Notes under the pieces: model-generated
The model's database searches: none
What the model was told of the DNA's origin: nothing
What the model saw: only the letters and a program-made list of their open reading frames with translations
Position numbers and translations under genes: made by a program
In this document: one piece after another, positions 33,396 through 46,178 of the stretch
How positions within the stretch are numbered: position 1 is the first letter of the stretch
Layout of the letters: the number at the start of each line of letters is the position of its first letter
DNA from: Purshia tridentata
Taxonomy: Eukaryota > Streptophyta > Magnoliopsida > Rosales > Rosaceae
Assembly: GCA_003254885.1 (NCBI GenBank)
Contig: QANT01007905.1
Coordinates: forward strand, 1 to 64,000
Direction of reading: 5' to 3'
DNA: 64,000 nucleotides

Positions 33396-35285
33396 TTGAG
33401 GCTTGAGAGGTAGTAGACTCGCAATACCAGACTAATAAGTAATAACAATGGGAAGGGGTTTCAAATTGTGGTGGGATTTTCATTATATGAATCCATTTAC
33501 TCTTTACTGGTTAACTAGTGAATCAACTTTTTGATCTCATCTTTCTATTGTACCAAATATCAAATATAATTTAGATTTTAGATTCATTTAGTTGCTGTAA
33601 TTTTCTTTGCTTAGGAATCAGGATGTAGATTCTAGAAGAAGATCATTGTACCAGCGAAACCCCAAAGCCCTGGGTTTTGGGCTCACTAACTTGGTGTATG
33701 TTTGAAGTGGGCCTGTCACTATATGCGTTGTAGGAGGAGATGGTTTTGGCCCATGTTTTTATGCACTTCTGTTCACCTTGAGCCCATAAATAGCTGGGGG
33801 CCCATCTGTTGTAGGTTGGGTTAGGTACACAACGTCCAGGGTCTTGACTCATGAGGCACAAAGGGTAGAACTAGAACAACACATTTATAGCAGTCTTAAG
33901 GAAGAGAAATGAAATTCGAGAAATTGATGATGATCTTTATGAATGAATAGATAATGAAGCATTGGGAATTTGGCATGGGCATAATATTAATGTCCTTATC
34001 CAATACCCACCTAGTCCAATGTTACTTGCTTGCTGCACTTGTATTTAGTGATACCACGTGGAGGCTAAGCTTGACCCCATTGTTGGTGCTTGGAAGGTAT
34101 CATGGCAATTCCAATTTCCAACTCCCACCCTTTTTAAAATTCATTGTTTACCTCGGTTAGGTCACAGACCTCCTTATCTTTTTCGTTTCTAGTGATTTCA
34201 AAATCAACATCTCACCAATCCATTATCCAGTAATGGAACTGGTGAGTGCTTGCACAGCTGCACTTGCACTACCCTCCCTCAATCACCCATGTACTGCAAA
34301 TAATGTATTAAAATCTGAACAAACGATGACATTTTAAATATGAGAGATTTTTCAGCAAAGCAACCGAATCATATATGTAGTCAAGCACTAGGCATTTCTA
34401 TTTAAACTTTTTTCCACTAAATAGTCGTAAATGATATTCCTCATCAAATTCCTTTTTGCTCATATCTTTTGAAACTTATCAATTGTGATTTATGACCACA
34501 AGAGATGGGTTGAATTTAATGAAACCAATCAATTATCACCAAAAGAGAAGGGTTGAGTTTAATAATTTTGATTGAGTTATATGGGTGGTCGGTCATAACA
34601 TGATTTGAACCACACGAAATTAAATGGTATCCGAATTAAACATAAAAGGATGTAGGCCCATATTCAAGCCAGACGGTTGTTGAACAAGCTAAGTTTCCAC
34701 TTGTTATGGAATGACCCATGATTATGAATGGTATGATCAAACTTGAATTCATACTAGTAGTTGGGGCTAAACTACTCACCTAAATAAAGATTATTTGTCT
34801 TATTGATATTTCATAGAGTATGCTATTCTTATCATATTATGTGTCTATCAAAATATATTATTCACATCAACCAAACCTATGAAGCACCAACTCATTAATC
34901 TCATCTATGTAACAGCATATTCTCAATTTCTTATCTATATATGAGGCGTTACCACCCATAGCTTTAGGCATTTTTTTCCCATAAGAAATAGATTCAGGCA
35001 TTTTTTTTGATATGAAATAGATTAAGGCGTATTTTTTATTTTATAATAAATAGATGAAGGCATATTAATATTATAATAAATAAGTTAATGATCATTTATT
35101 CCAGTGGTATTAGATTTTTTTTTTTAAGAGATTTTAAATTTAAACATGATAATGATATCTGAAAAATGAACACGCAGAGGTACTTAGTGTTAGGTATAAG
35201 TGCAGGCATGGTTGGTCGAATAAATTTATGCCATGAGGTGGCAAAACTTGTGTGGTGAATGAAAATAAACTTGTGTGTTCGAGAC

Positions 35286-35325
<40 letters not shown>

Positions 35326-37177
35326 CCCATATCTTGTAGTTTCGTGCCAAAGGCAAAAGAGAAGGGCACACTGCGGCAGTAAGTAACCTTCCAAAAATGA
35401 ATGGAAAGTGACCCACGGGCCCCCTATCGCTTTGATTAACAAGATAGTATCGGATTTGCACCCGTCTTCTTCTACCTGGCTTCCGCTTATTATGTTCCTC
35501 CTTTTCTCTCACTGAAAATGTCAAGAGTCAAAGGCTGTCTCCGTGTGTTATGTTAGAGCATTTTCGGGGTTCATGTCCACTCATGGCTTATCATTGAGGT
35601 TAGTATAACCAAACCCACTTCCTCTTTTATCGGTTTCTTCATGCTGATTATGCAAAGCCTTCGTTTCTGGTTTGCCTAATTAAGATTTTCTTTTTCTTTT
35701 TTTGGTTTTATGTGGGAGTTTTGTTAGTATTTATCGTTTGATTTTGTTCAATTTATATTTGCTTGTGTTATTAACTTATTATTAAGCATCTCTGTTCTTC
35801 TTTTCTCTTCTTTTTTTCCTCTCTATCTGGTGGGCTTCAATACTGTAACGTTTGTAATTTTTCTCCTTTCGGATGCATTTGATTGGAGTCTTATTTTCAT
35901 CATTGAAAAAACAGCGTTATTGCCTATAGTATGTTATTTTACTTGCTCAATTTGGTACCCTGAGGAAGAACCAAGCTTTATTTTGCCCCTTAAATTTCCA
36001 CCCTGTTCACCTTTTAAATGAATTTGGTCTTTACTATTTGTTTCGATTGATCCATCATTTTCGTTTAGAATTGTATTTTAAAATGAAGTACATGTCTTGT
36101 GTCAGAGGGTATAATCAAATATGATGTGTGGTTATCCATTTTGAGTATACTGTCGGATTTTTTATATCCGCTTACTGATTAAGTGATGATCTCTTAATTT
36201 TATCCCCATTGTGCACTTGCTTTTGTATTTGAGTTCCAGAGGTCTTGATGCCTTTGAATTGATATTCGGTGTTGCCAATTTCTGAAAAGTGCCATTTTGT
36301 TTAACAGTATATAGTTTTATATGATCTTGATATTTTGGATTAATTTTTGTTCCAAATTTAAACCATTGTAGCCGATCAAGTTAGTGAATGCTTACTTGCA
36401 TCTTTAGAGGCGTTGGTGAGAAATGGTACTCTCCATAGAGGGATGCTGTGAATTTGAAATTCTTCCTCCGGTTTAATTTGGTGATCTCTGATAGTAATTG
36501 TTAATTTTTTTTTTCCAATTATACACTCATAGTGAAGTTGGTAGTCTGGTTATGAACAAAAAGTTGGTTTGAATTCCTAGCCTCATCCTAGTATCCTACC
36601 CTTCTCAAACAATAGAAGAGGTACATTTGATTGTTCATTCTGTAAGTCTTGATTTAAAATGTTTCGTCACTTTATGCCTACATTTAAACACACGTTCAGT
36701 TATTCTTTTTTAATCTTTGTTCAGTCTTAGGAAGAGATCAATGATTGGGATTAGTTGTTATAAGGATTTTTTTATTGTTGAAAGGAATTTATATCTTGGT
36801 TTCAAAGTTTCTGCTTAAAAGGATTTCAAGTTTGAAGCTTTGATTTGATTTTTGGGTTCATTTACTGTTTTTTCCTGCCCTTATTTTCTTTTCTACTTAT
36901 TCTTTGTTTTTCTATGTTCTTTTGAAGTACTGCAAATTACAACCAGACTGGGTTACCTATATAAACCTTGTACTGTTAGCCATGCTGGTATTACATAAAT
37001 GGGATAATCAAGTACTTCCATGTTAATATAATATTCAAGAATAAAATGTTCTGACCCCTGATTTGGAGGCAAGTGTTTGTGTAACTTGCCTTAGTATTTT
37101 GTGATTATTATCTTATCAAAAAATATTTTTGTTAGCTAGAGAGCACTTGTTGGACTAATCATGTGCTTTGTTTATCA
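33396..37177. other. Intergenic / 5' leader region of the F-box gene
   Basis: No supportable protein gene in about 3.8 kb. An (AG)n microsatellite lies at 35291-35323. The F-box coding exon is preceded by a splice acceptor (TTTATCAG, ending about 37178), so a noncoding first exon and a long 5' intron probably occupy the right half. A plausible but unproven donor is ATTGAGGTTAGT near 35600. The left part has several short repeats of GAGTTTAAT/GGTTGA type (34500-34570) that I cannot assign. Confidence 0.45.
35291..35323. repeat. (AG)n microsatellite
   Basis: About 16 uninterrupted AG units; likely length-polymorphic. Confidence 0.95.
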
Positions 37178-37198
37178 GATGATCAGAGATCTACAAAA

Positions 37199-38320
37199 AT
37201 GTCAGTTGCACCAGTTGAGAATATGGCATCTTTGAGCACAGATCTTTTCTATGATATATTGAGACGTCTTGATGGATCAACTTTGGCAAGTGCAGCATGT
37301 GCTTGTGCAGCATTCTGCTCCCTCTCAAAAGAAGAGAGGTTATGGGAAAATGTGTGCTCTTCTATGTGGCCTTCAACTAATAGGGAAGATGTCAAAAGTT
37401 TAATATCATCCATTGGTGGATTCAGAAAGTTCTATGCTGATTGTTTTCCGCTTATTGTAAACAAGGAGGTTAGTGAGTATCAATGGAATGACTACCTTGA
37501 GTACCCAGAAGAATGGACTGAGGCTGAATACTATGGTGACATGGATGAATTTGAAAGTATTTCACCTTCAGATTTTGTTTCCATTGTGGACATAAGGTAC
37601 AAGGATAAAATAATCTGCTCAAAAGTTCTCTGGGGCATTCCAAATGCAAATGGCTTCAACGGTTGGTTTTATAACTGCCCATTTCGGATTGATCTTCTTA
37701 CTTATGCAGCAAGAGATGATGACAACGATGGTGAAGTTTTCCTTTCTGTTGCTAATGGTCTTCCACCAATTACATCTATGGAGACAGAAAGGAAAGATGG
37801 GAAGCTATGGCGGGGGCTCCGTGATGGACTCCGGCTTAGTTGGATTGTTGTCAATAGAAAAACGAAGCAAGCTGCTAATCTTGCTAGCTGGTGCCCTCTT
37901 GGTGGTCAAAGGCATTGGCCAACAGACAAGGATTTTGTGATTCGCTTTGGATCCGTTCTTCCAGCCAGAGACATCCTTCCATGTCAAGTTGTAGAATGCA
38001 TCCTGAGTATGAAGTTTAGAGTGATTTACACTGAGGGAGAAGGTGTCCAGACAACTCTTAAATTAACAGAATTAAGCATGCAGTTAGAAGACATGGAAGG
38101 TTCTCATGTCAATGGAAGAAACAGTTTGCTAATTCTGAAGGAAGCACTGAGCTGCCGTCGGAGCAAAAACTACAGTGAAGTTCTTGAGTCCTGTCATCTA
38201 TACTCAAAAGTACAGAATGAGCTAAAAGAGGAGAAGATGAGAAACGAAAGCAGGTTAGATAGACTGTGTATCTTAAGTGGTATTGCTGCATTCGTAACAT
38301 TCTGTTACTATGTTTTGTGA
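37199..38320 (+). CDS. F-box protein (At2g27310-like) with C-terminal membrane anchor, 373 aa
   Basis: One coding exon. The F-box is at residues about 9-50 (MASLSTDLFYDILRRLDGST, then ALASAACACAAFCSLSKEE-type sequence and LWENVCSSMWPS), and would bind SKP1/ASK in an SCF ubiquitin ligase. It is followed by a long conserved region of the plant F-box group typified by At2g27310/At2g36090 (GGFRKFYADCFPL, VDIRYKDKIICSKVLWGIP, RLSWIVVNRKTKQAANLASW). The last residues, LCILSGIAAFVTFCYYVL, form a hydrophobic segment that suggests a tail anchor. The start chosen is the first ATG after the acceptor that leaves an intact F-box (ATGTCAGTTGC). Substrates are unknown. Confidence 0.9.
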   Translation: MSVAPVENMASLSTDLFYDILRRLDGSTLASAACACAAFCSLSKEERLWENVCSSMWPSTNREDVKSLISSIGGFRKFYADCFPLIVNKEVSEYQWNDYLEYPEEWTEAEYYGDMDEFESISPSDFVSIVDIRYKDKIICSKVLWGIPNANGFNGWFYNCPFRIDLLTYAARDDDNDGEVFLSVANGLPPITSMETERKDGKLWRGLRDGLRLSWIVVNRKTKQAANLASWCPLGGQRHWPTDKDFVIRFGSVLPARDILPCQVVECILSMKFRVIYTEGEGVQTTLKLTELSMQLEDMEGSHVNGRNSLLILKEALSCRRSKNYSEVLESCHLYSKVQNELKEEKMRNESRLDRLCILSGIAAFVTFCYYVL

Positions 38321-40844
38321 ATAAGTGCCTCTTTTTTGTTTTAACACTGTTAACTGAAACAGCTCTAACGAACATTCCACGCTTGTACTCATCTGATGTA
38401 AAATTCAATTTTGCTTCAATCAATAAAAGATTTTGCCATTTAATTCTTAAAATTGATATAAGAGCAAAAGCTCCTGTAAATTGAATCCCCAAAACCAGTT
38501 CTGGAGGTCTGTGCGGCAGTGTGAATTATCTTAGGATGAATTGTGTGCATCTGTATTAAGTCTTGGCAGCTTGGTCTGTTCATGTTCTTGAGCATGTGAC
38601 AAGTTTTTATTGAAAAACTGAAGCACACAAACAAAACGAATGAGCTTATGCAGAAAAATTGCAGAAAATGTGGCTGGATGGAAGGCTGAACCATTACTTT
38701 CTGTGCTTATTGAAAGACATGAAAGATTGAGGCTTTCCTATGTAGTTTATATGCCATTCCATTTCCATGCCCTTATAAATACAAGTTCTAGATCATGTTT
38801 TGGAACACGAATAGTGACCCCTGCCAATAGAACATGATTATTTTTCTCATTTTCTGCAATTACCATAACAGATGACTTCATTTCAGTTGTAGGGTCCTGT
38901 CACCTGTCATGGTGAGCTTAATCCCAGGCTTCCCAGCTCATTGTTGCACACTATTTGCATTTTCGACACGTATTTTCTCAATGAATATTGTGAAAATCTG
39001 AAAATGTGGATTTTTGATATTTGGCACACTTGCTTGGATTATTATATCTTTCGCGTCTCCGTCTTTATCTGTGTGGAAGCTTCTCTCCGACTTTGACTCC
39101 TGCTTGGATTATTATATAATATTTTCATTCTTTTATTTATTCAATTTATACCTCTAATTTTCACCGCCATCAGCGCCTCATGCTACCAAGCTGTCATGCT
39201 CATGGGCTACTTTTATTTTACTTTATTTACAACATTTTATTTATTTATAGGAGAAACCTATAATCAATTTTCTTTTTTGTTAAAAAAGAAAGAATGTTTA
39301 ATGAGTATTTTAAGAACACTTGCATCCTTTTGGTGGCTAAGCAAAATGCCTTGCTCAACTGGAGGATTTAATTGAATAATTAGTTTGACCCTAAATTTCA
39401 GATTGTGGCTAGTGGGTTTGGAGTGGGAGCATTAAAATTTAGAGCCATCCTTTTTTGGCCATCAGATTCTTCCGTACCACCTCTCTTCTTGTTTTGCATG
39501 CGTTTTCCATTCTTGTTAATATCTACAACTACGGGGACCTTACTTGTTATAGACCTATTAAATTCTATCTTTATTTTGAAATCCGCCATATATTTCTTAT
39601 TCAATGATAAGAAAGCTACAAGGGAAAAATTCAGGGCATCAAAACTTTCGATAATTAATTTGTGATTATCCTTTCAAATGGTTTCATTGTCATTATTTGT
39701 CAACTTTCATAGTTGAGAAAGACGCGTCCATGTTGTCCAAAAAAAGATGAAGACATGTCCATTAACTATTATTATTATTTTGTTCTGGGTTGAACAAGTC
39801 CATTACAATAAGAAAATAACATAAAAATGGCATGTCGACCAATCATGTACAAACAAACGTGGTTTTCAGAGCTACGTTCTCCTATTTTTGTGGATGTGAT
39901 TTTGCTAAATTGGTGAAAGATATTCCTACATGATTTTTTATTGACAAATGATAAGATTGAGACTCACAATGACTTTGAATAGGCCAAAAATAATAATAAT
40001 AAGAAGAAAAATATTAGAAATTATAATGACAACGTGACAACACGTATATTTTGAGTCTGGCAATGTATTTATTTTGAAATTAGAATTTTTTTGTAAAGAA
40101 AAAAATTTATTCAAAAAGAATGTTTATTAGTGGGCCGTGTGTACATATTTTCGGGCACGCTCAAGCCCACATTCACATTATCGATTAAGACAACCCCCAC
40201 GTTCAGATGGTCATCACTAACAAAACAGTAACAGTTTTGCTTCATTTTGTTATGGTCGAGTAACAGTCGCTTCTTGCTCGAGAGTTTCAGAAGCATATTG
40301 TTTTTTCCTTTGTTTTTTGTTTTTTTTTTTCCAGAATAAAGATTTTGGGTTCTTGGTTGAGGTTTGGTCGTTTTCATTGGGGTGTTTTAAGATTTCACAT
40401 TATTTAACCAACTAACACTCTCTGAAACCAATTAAAGAAAAGCATAAATGTTTTGAATGCTCGAGTTTTGAGCTTCTGATTCTTACTTGTCGTCAACCAT
40501 TTCCCTCCTGCTATAGTAAATGTCTTTCTCCTCTCTCTCTCTCTCTCTCTCACAAGTCATACCCCAAAACTGATAAACAGACCAGCAACGTTTTGAATGC
40601 TTCCCAATTTCCGTGATTCATTTTCTTGCTATAATCACAAACTAACAACTGTGTTGTTGTCTGGGAAGAAAACCCATTTTGAAAAATGCTTTTCTTTTGT
40701 TTTAGCCATTAATGCATACTTTCTTGCTCTCTCAGTCAGACCCCACCTCTTGTCTCTCCAAAGTTTAAAGAGCCCATCTTTTTAAACACCCTTTTGGTTT
40801 TGGACCATTCCATGAGTTATTAACCTTTCATTTTGTTCGAAGAA
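38321..40844. other. Intergenic between F-box and TBL genes
   Basis: About 2.5 kb without a supportable gene. GCTTGGATTATTATAT occurs twice (about 39031 and 39101). A (CT)n tract at 40528-40551 lies about 300 bp before the TBL ATG, in what is probably its 5' UTR or promoter. Short open frames here look random. Confidence 0.5.
40528..40551. repeat. (CT)n microsatellite upstream of the TBL gene
   Basis: About 12 CT units, a common feature of plant 5' leaders. Confidence 0.9.
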
Positions 40845-43701
40845 ATGGCTAATAGTAATAGCACACCTCCACAGGACGCAGACGACAACACAATGACCCA
40901 CATGGAGTTCTTCAAGAAATTCAAGCGCTTCAATCCTCTTGAGCCTTCTTTGGGCATTCTTGGCTTCTTCTTGGCCACTCTGCTCTTTATTAGCTGCTTC
41001 TCCTACATGGACTACCATACAGTTTTCAGTGGGATTCGCTCTAGTGGAGTTTCTTGGCTGGGATTTCATGGCTCGTCATCATCATTACCGTCATCATCAA
41101 GTGGGAAGGTGCGGGTGGGATTTCTTGATGAAGGTAATGATGCCTGTGATGTGTTTGATGGAAATTGGGTTTGGGATGAGAGCTATCCATTGTATGAGTC
41201 CCAAAATTGCTCTTTCTTAGATGACGGATTTAGATGTTCTGAGAATGGCAGGCCTGATAGTTTCTATACTAAGTGGCGTTGGCAACCCAAAGATTGCAAT
41301 TTGCCCAGGTTTTTATACCATTCTTTTCCTTTTTACTCTGCTTTCCTTTTAGTTGCTGAGGATTTTAAGGAAGAAAAATTTTGGAAATCATATTTCTGTT
41401 TGCTGAGGACCTTTATTTCAGTTCAACTTCTCTTGATTTGTTTTGGTTGCAGCATCTGAGGAACATGGTGCTTTTTTACTGTTAAATTTGGGCTTAATTT
41501 CCGGGGTTTTGGTTCGTTTTTTTTTGTTTTTGTTTCTGCTCTCATGTTTTCTTTTGTTGATGGATGGATGACCTTGTCGCTGCCTCAATAAATTTGAGCT
41601 CTGTACAAGTTGTTGCGTTGGGTATCTCTTTTGTTAATTAGCTGCACCCGTGAACTAACTCTTTATATATAAGTAGTTCAACAGTTCAAATAGTGAAGAA
41701 AGTTCTCTGTTCGCTCTTTTGTTTTGGTTGTTTTGTTCTTTAGTTTTTTACGTTTCTCCCTTTTGCGTGCCCGTGATCATGTGCTCAAAACAATCTTTTT
41801 TATTTCACTATTTTTCTCTTTGAATTGGAGGTTTTGTTTTTCCTTTTTTCTTTTTATTTGATTACCATTTGCTTTTTTGAATCCAAATAGTTAAAAGAAA
41901 ATGGTCTCAGACTTTTTTTGTTTTTTTGTTTTTCTATATTTAACATTGTGATTATGTATATTGCTAATTTTCTTGATAACTAAAACAGCAATAATAATTT
42001 AACATCTATTACTATTTAATTAAGTGCACTGTAATGGTTCTGTATGTCTTCATTTATTTTGAGGTTCAGCTTCAATGATAACTATAACAAAGGTTGTAGA
42101 CTATGATCAACCCAGATGGCTCCTTCCAATTGGGGGGTCTTTTTTATGCTTAATTACTTCAGTAGTTACTGCTCTAACCAGGTAGATTGCACAAGAAGAT
42201 CTCATCGGGTTTCTGTTTCTCTCCTCTCTTGAGAACAGATTTGATGCAGGGAAGATGTTGGAAAAGCTTCGGAACCGGCGCCTTGTATTTGTTGGTGACT
42301 CAATTGGAAGGAACCAATGGGAGTCTCTTCTCTGTATGCTCTCCTCTGCAGTTCCTAACAAGTCTTCAATCTATGAGGTGAATGGGAGTCCAATCACAAA
42401 GCACTCGGGGTTCTTGGTGTTCAAGTTTGAGGACTTCAACTGCACAGTGGAATACTACAGATCTCCATTTCTAGTTATTCTGGGCCATCCTCCAGCTGGA
42501 GCTCCAAAAGGGGTGAGGCTGACTTTAAAAGTGGATCAAATAGACTGGATTTCCAGCCAGTGGAGAGACGCAGATGTGCTGGTTCTCAACGCTGGGCACT
42601 GGTGGAATTATGAGAAGACCATAAGAGAGTAAATTTCTAATTTACTTCTTCCTGCGCCTTCTTTGTTATTTTCATTACATGTTTTAACTTCAACCCCACA
42701 ACAACGTAAGTTTGAAAAAGTAAAGAAAGGAATCTTATTGATGCAGTGTGCAAACTTGTCAAAGTCAAACAGGTGGAAAGTATAAAATGAATCCTTCAGT
42801 TTAAAGCATTTTAATTTCTTGGTTGAATAAGAATGCAAAGTTTTCATGTGGAGGAGGTATATGTAAATTTATAAGATGTCTGATCTTTGGAACTGCATTA
42901 TTTGTTAGGGGTTGTTACTTCCAAGAAGGGGAGGAGGTGAAGATGAATATGAATGTCGAAACAGCGTTCCGCAGATCCATTGAAACTGTGATTGATTGGA
43001 TTGGTAGTCAAGTGAACATGAGCAAGACCCATGTCCTTTTTCGAACCTATGCTCCTGTACATTTCAGGTTTGCCCGATCACTTCCTCCACTAGTCTCATT
43101 GATATATTATTGTTTGCTTTTCTGTCTCAACAAATTTCAGTTTGGTTTGCTCTTCAGAGCTCCTCTGTGTTTTTTGGTATAGGCTTTAGATCATATAGCA
43201 GCACCATAGACGCTTACATGTTGCATTTATGCGATGATTTGGTTCACTTCATTTATTTAAGCAATCACCGTTTTTGTTTTTACCACATTTATAACTGAGC
43301 ACTAACAAATAGGCTTTGAATGTAACAGAGACGGGGATTGGAATACTGGTGGCGGTTGTCACATGGAAACTCTACCTGACTTGGGCGCATTGCCCATTGT
43401 AAACCATACTCATTTTAAGACCATGATTGATGTGTTATCAGAGCGATCAAATGAGTCACATGTTATGAATTTGGATTTGCTGAATGTGACAAACATGTCA
43501 CAGCGTAGAAAAGATGGCCATGCGTCTCGGTACTATATGGGGCCTGAGACTGGCCCAGCCTCTGTCCGCCGTCAAGACTGCAGCCACTGGTGCCTACCCG
43601 GTGTCCCTGATTCATGGAATGAGCTTCTTTATGTGCTCTTTCTTAAACAGGAATCCATTCGCTCAAGAAATACAACCAAATCAACTCAGTTTCCATTGTG
43701 A
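40845..43701 (+). CDS. Trichome birefringence-like (TBL/PMR5) polysaccharide O-acetyltransferase, 461 aa
   Basis: Exons 40845-41308, 42239-42628, 42909-43067 and 43329-43701 total 1386 nt. It is a type II Golgi membrane protein: a cytosolic N-terminus, one TM segment ([20 protein letters not shown], residues about 38-57), a Ser-rich stalk, the PMR5 N domain ([19 protein letters not shown], then [18 protein letters not shown]) and the PC-esterase domain. Catalytic motifs are present: [12 protein letters not shown] with the Ser nucleophile, and [18 protein letters not shown] with the Asp and His. It resembles the TBL8-TBL11 branch. Members acetylate cell-wall polymers such as pectin or xylan; this one's polymer is not known. 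The start is the first real ATG of the frame. The C-terminus ([15 protein letters not shown]) runs a little past the usual end. Confidence 0.94.
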
Positions 43702-44589
43702 TTAGTAGGAAAAGCTTCCTGAGTACGCCAGCATGGTAATCATAAAAGTACTCCAGCCTCCAGTGTACAAAAGGAAAATGAATGGACCATTTTGTTGACA
43801 CCCCTGCTTTCACAATAAGTAGTGAAATTCAGTGTGTTCGACCATGGTTTGCTCAAGCTCCAGAGGAATTTTGCTTAACAAGGGGGAAATTAGAAATGAG
43901 GTGAAATGGTAATTTAACCCTCTCAAGTCTGAATGGTGATGACTGCTCACTAGGCTAACTGGTGAAGTTGAGATGCATTAATTGGTGAGAATTCAAGCCT
44001 TCTTGGAGGCCGTATAGGGGAATTACTTCTTGCAGCAAGTTTATCATCGAGCCAGACACCAAGTTGATTGCTGAACTTTATGGATGTAAGTAGGCAGGGT
44101 TGATGAGGAAACCCTGATATATATATAGTAGTTATACACACATGTATTTTATTGTTTTCACAGGATGTAGATATACAAAAAGGAAATGGAAAAGGTTTAT
44201 AGGTTGCTTGATATTAGTTTTTGTATTATGAGACAAATTGTAGTAACCAATTACTTGTATATCGCAATTTACAGCAAAATTTTGAGATTTAAAACTCTCA
44301 GTTTTGTTCTTGAACAGAAAATGCTTTCGTCTATAATATCTTTGAGCCAATTAAAGTGATTTTACTTCTTTCTCATTTCTGTTTTCTTCATGGAATCGAT
44401 TGTAATGCAATCTCCAAAGGTAAGAAAAGACTGAAATATGAAAACTCGGTCTTTAAAATAGGATTTACTACACAATATATGAGATTAGATAATGTAGCAT
44501 ACATATACTAGTAGCTAGTGGAAATCAAACACATTGAACAGCAGTCTAATCTGCTGAGACTTTGAGAGGAGGCCAAGAAAGGCAATGAT
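43702..44589. other. Intergenic, convergent 3' ends of TBL and DUF26 genes
   Basis: 3' UTRs; no further feature seen. Confidence 0.55.
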
Positions 44590-45003
44590 TCAGTCAGTAA
44601 ATGGGTATTGCTCATACCTTATTGCACAATCACTAAGAACTGCACGAGCCCCTTTGGCGTGTTGACATGCTCCTGCCATATCCGTTTTCGCAGCACCAAG
44701 ACAGGTAGTGCAGTCTGATCTTGTCAAGTTCTGTTTACAAGCAGCATGACCATATGCAAACGCATTAGGATAAGGTGATATGTTGTAGAAATCATAATTC
44801 TTGTTTTCTGGTGTGACAGTCTCCAGTTCTTGAAGAACATAGGCCAGGCTTATAGCGAAAGGATCGCCAGCAGTGTACACTGCTTGGTTGCAGAGAACGC
44901 TTGTGACATTTGTGTTTGGAATGCTGCAGACCACACTGAAGAACCCAAAGAATCCCATCACAGTTGCTGCAATTTTGAGATGATGATGATGATGAATACC
45001 CAT
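44590..45003 (-). CDS. Ginkbilobin-2-like secreted DUF26 protein, 137 aa
   Basis: Single-exon small secreted protein. The signal peptide opens MGIHHHHHLKIAATVMGFFG, with an unusual run of five His. The mature part is one Gnk2/DUF26 (stress-antifungal) domain: an N-terminal Cys (SVLCNQ), then the signature C-x8-C-x2-C in CKQNLTRSDCTTCL, a further Cys (AGACQ) and the end LSDCAIRYEQYPF, very like ginkbilobin-2. Single-domain members bind mannose and inhibit fungi; they differ from CRK kinases and double-domain CRRSPs in having one domain and no kinase. A TATATATGA box lies at about 45099-45107, some 95 bp upstream. Confidence 0.92.
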   Translation of the reverse strand: MGIHHHHHLKIAATVMGFFGFFSVVCSIPNTNVTSVLCNQAVYTAGDPFAISLAYVLQELETVTPENKNYDFYNISPYPNAFAYGHAACKQNLTRSDCTTCLGAAKTDMAGACQHAKGARAVLSDCAIRYEQYPFTD

Positions 45004-46178
45004 TTCTCTGTTTCTCTTCCTGCGTCTTGTTTTGATGTCTCTCTTAACAGAATTGAAGTTTTGATCTTTGAATTAGATTTTAATATGGGATTTCATCATA
45101 TATATAATCATTTGTTTCTCCGTCCAACATCGCTATAAGCCTATAATCACAAGGTTATTTGTCTTACTTGATTGGTCTTATCTTTCGGTCCTATTCCATT
45201 TTATCAGTGTTAAGCAATGTGGCTTCAAATCCATGAGAGTGGTCCTTTTTTTTTCAAATCATTTAGTTGACTCTGGACCTCTGGTTGGTGAGCATGGATG
45301 GAGTGGTTATGTCATCAAATTTGGCCTGCGGCTCTATGAAGGGGCCTTTGGCAGATTGCTAAATATTCTTTAATTTTACTAAACAGTAGCATATATAAAA
45401 TGTTTATGTAATTCAACTGAGAATTTAGACATAATATTTTGATCCAAGAATCAACTTAATCAACAATTTAGATCTACATTACGATAACATAAATATTTTA
45501 TATTGTTTGATTATCTGACAAACCGAAAATTATTTATGATAAAGATATATAATATTTCAGACTTTCACTTATGGAGTTTGTCGTATATTAATTCAGTTAC
45601 ATGGTTAATAAGTTAATATATATATATCCTATATATCATATAGCCATCTAGGTAATTATGCGTGTCCTCTTTCAAGTCCCATCTTTTATATCAAACATGT
45701 CAATTTCTGGCCAAATTTGGCAAATGGGGTTATGTCCATTGTATATAAATAGAAGGATTCCTTAAATAATTTTATTTAAGAGATAATTCATAAGACACAT
45801 TTTATATAGTATTTCAACAATTTCAATTATTTATTTTTTAAATCTATATTTCAAGGTCATTTTCGTAAAAAATTAAACAAATTGAAAAGTATTTAGCTAT
45901 CAAATTTGTATCAAATAAATAAATGAATATAATACTTTTAAAACTTAAAATGACGACCATTTAATAAACGGTCAAATGATTTTCGATTAACTTAATTTGT
46001 TACAAGGACGGTCCTTTAATAAAAACCAATAAAATAAATGGTTTCAATTATTAAAATACAATATAGAGTAGACCATACTAAAGATCTCTTAAATAAGCTT
46101 ATTCAAGGAATCTTTTAATGAAAGAAGTTATGTATATATATTTATATATATTCCCTTCTAGTTAAGACATTGAAGTGG
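45004..46178. other. Intergenic between DUF26 and ALMT genes, with a MITE-like element
   Basis: Promoter of the DUF26 gene on the left, 3' flank of the ALMT gene on the right. The main structure is the element at 45755-46112. Confidence 0.6.
45755..46112. mobile_element. MITE-like DNA element, 358 bp, about 30-bp inverted ends
   Basis: Ends are GGATTCCTTAAATAATTTTA and its near complement TAAATAAGCTTATTCAAGGAATC, extending inward to AAGAGAT/ATCTCTT, for roughly 28 matched positions. The interior is AT-rich and noncoding. An inner string, GGTCAAATGATTTTCGATT, resembles ACCAAATGATTTCCGATT in the hairpin at 10193-10596, hinting at a shared family. I cannot define the target duplication. Confidence 0.7.

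Noticed and set aside
38640-38837. Open frame of 65 codons downstream of the F-box gene
   Set aside because: No domain, signal or splice context; probably 3' flank noise.
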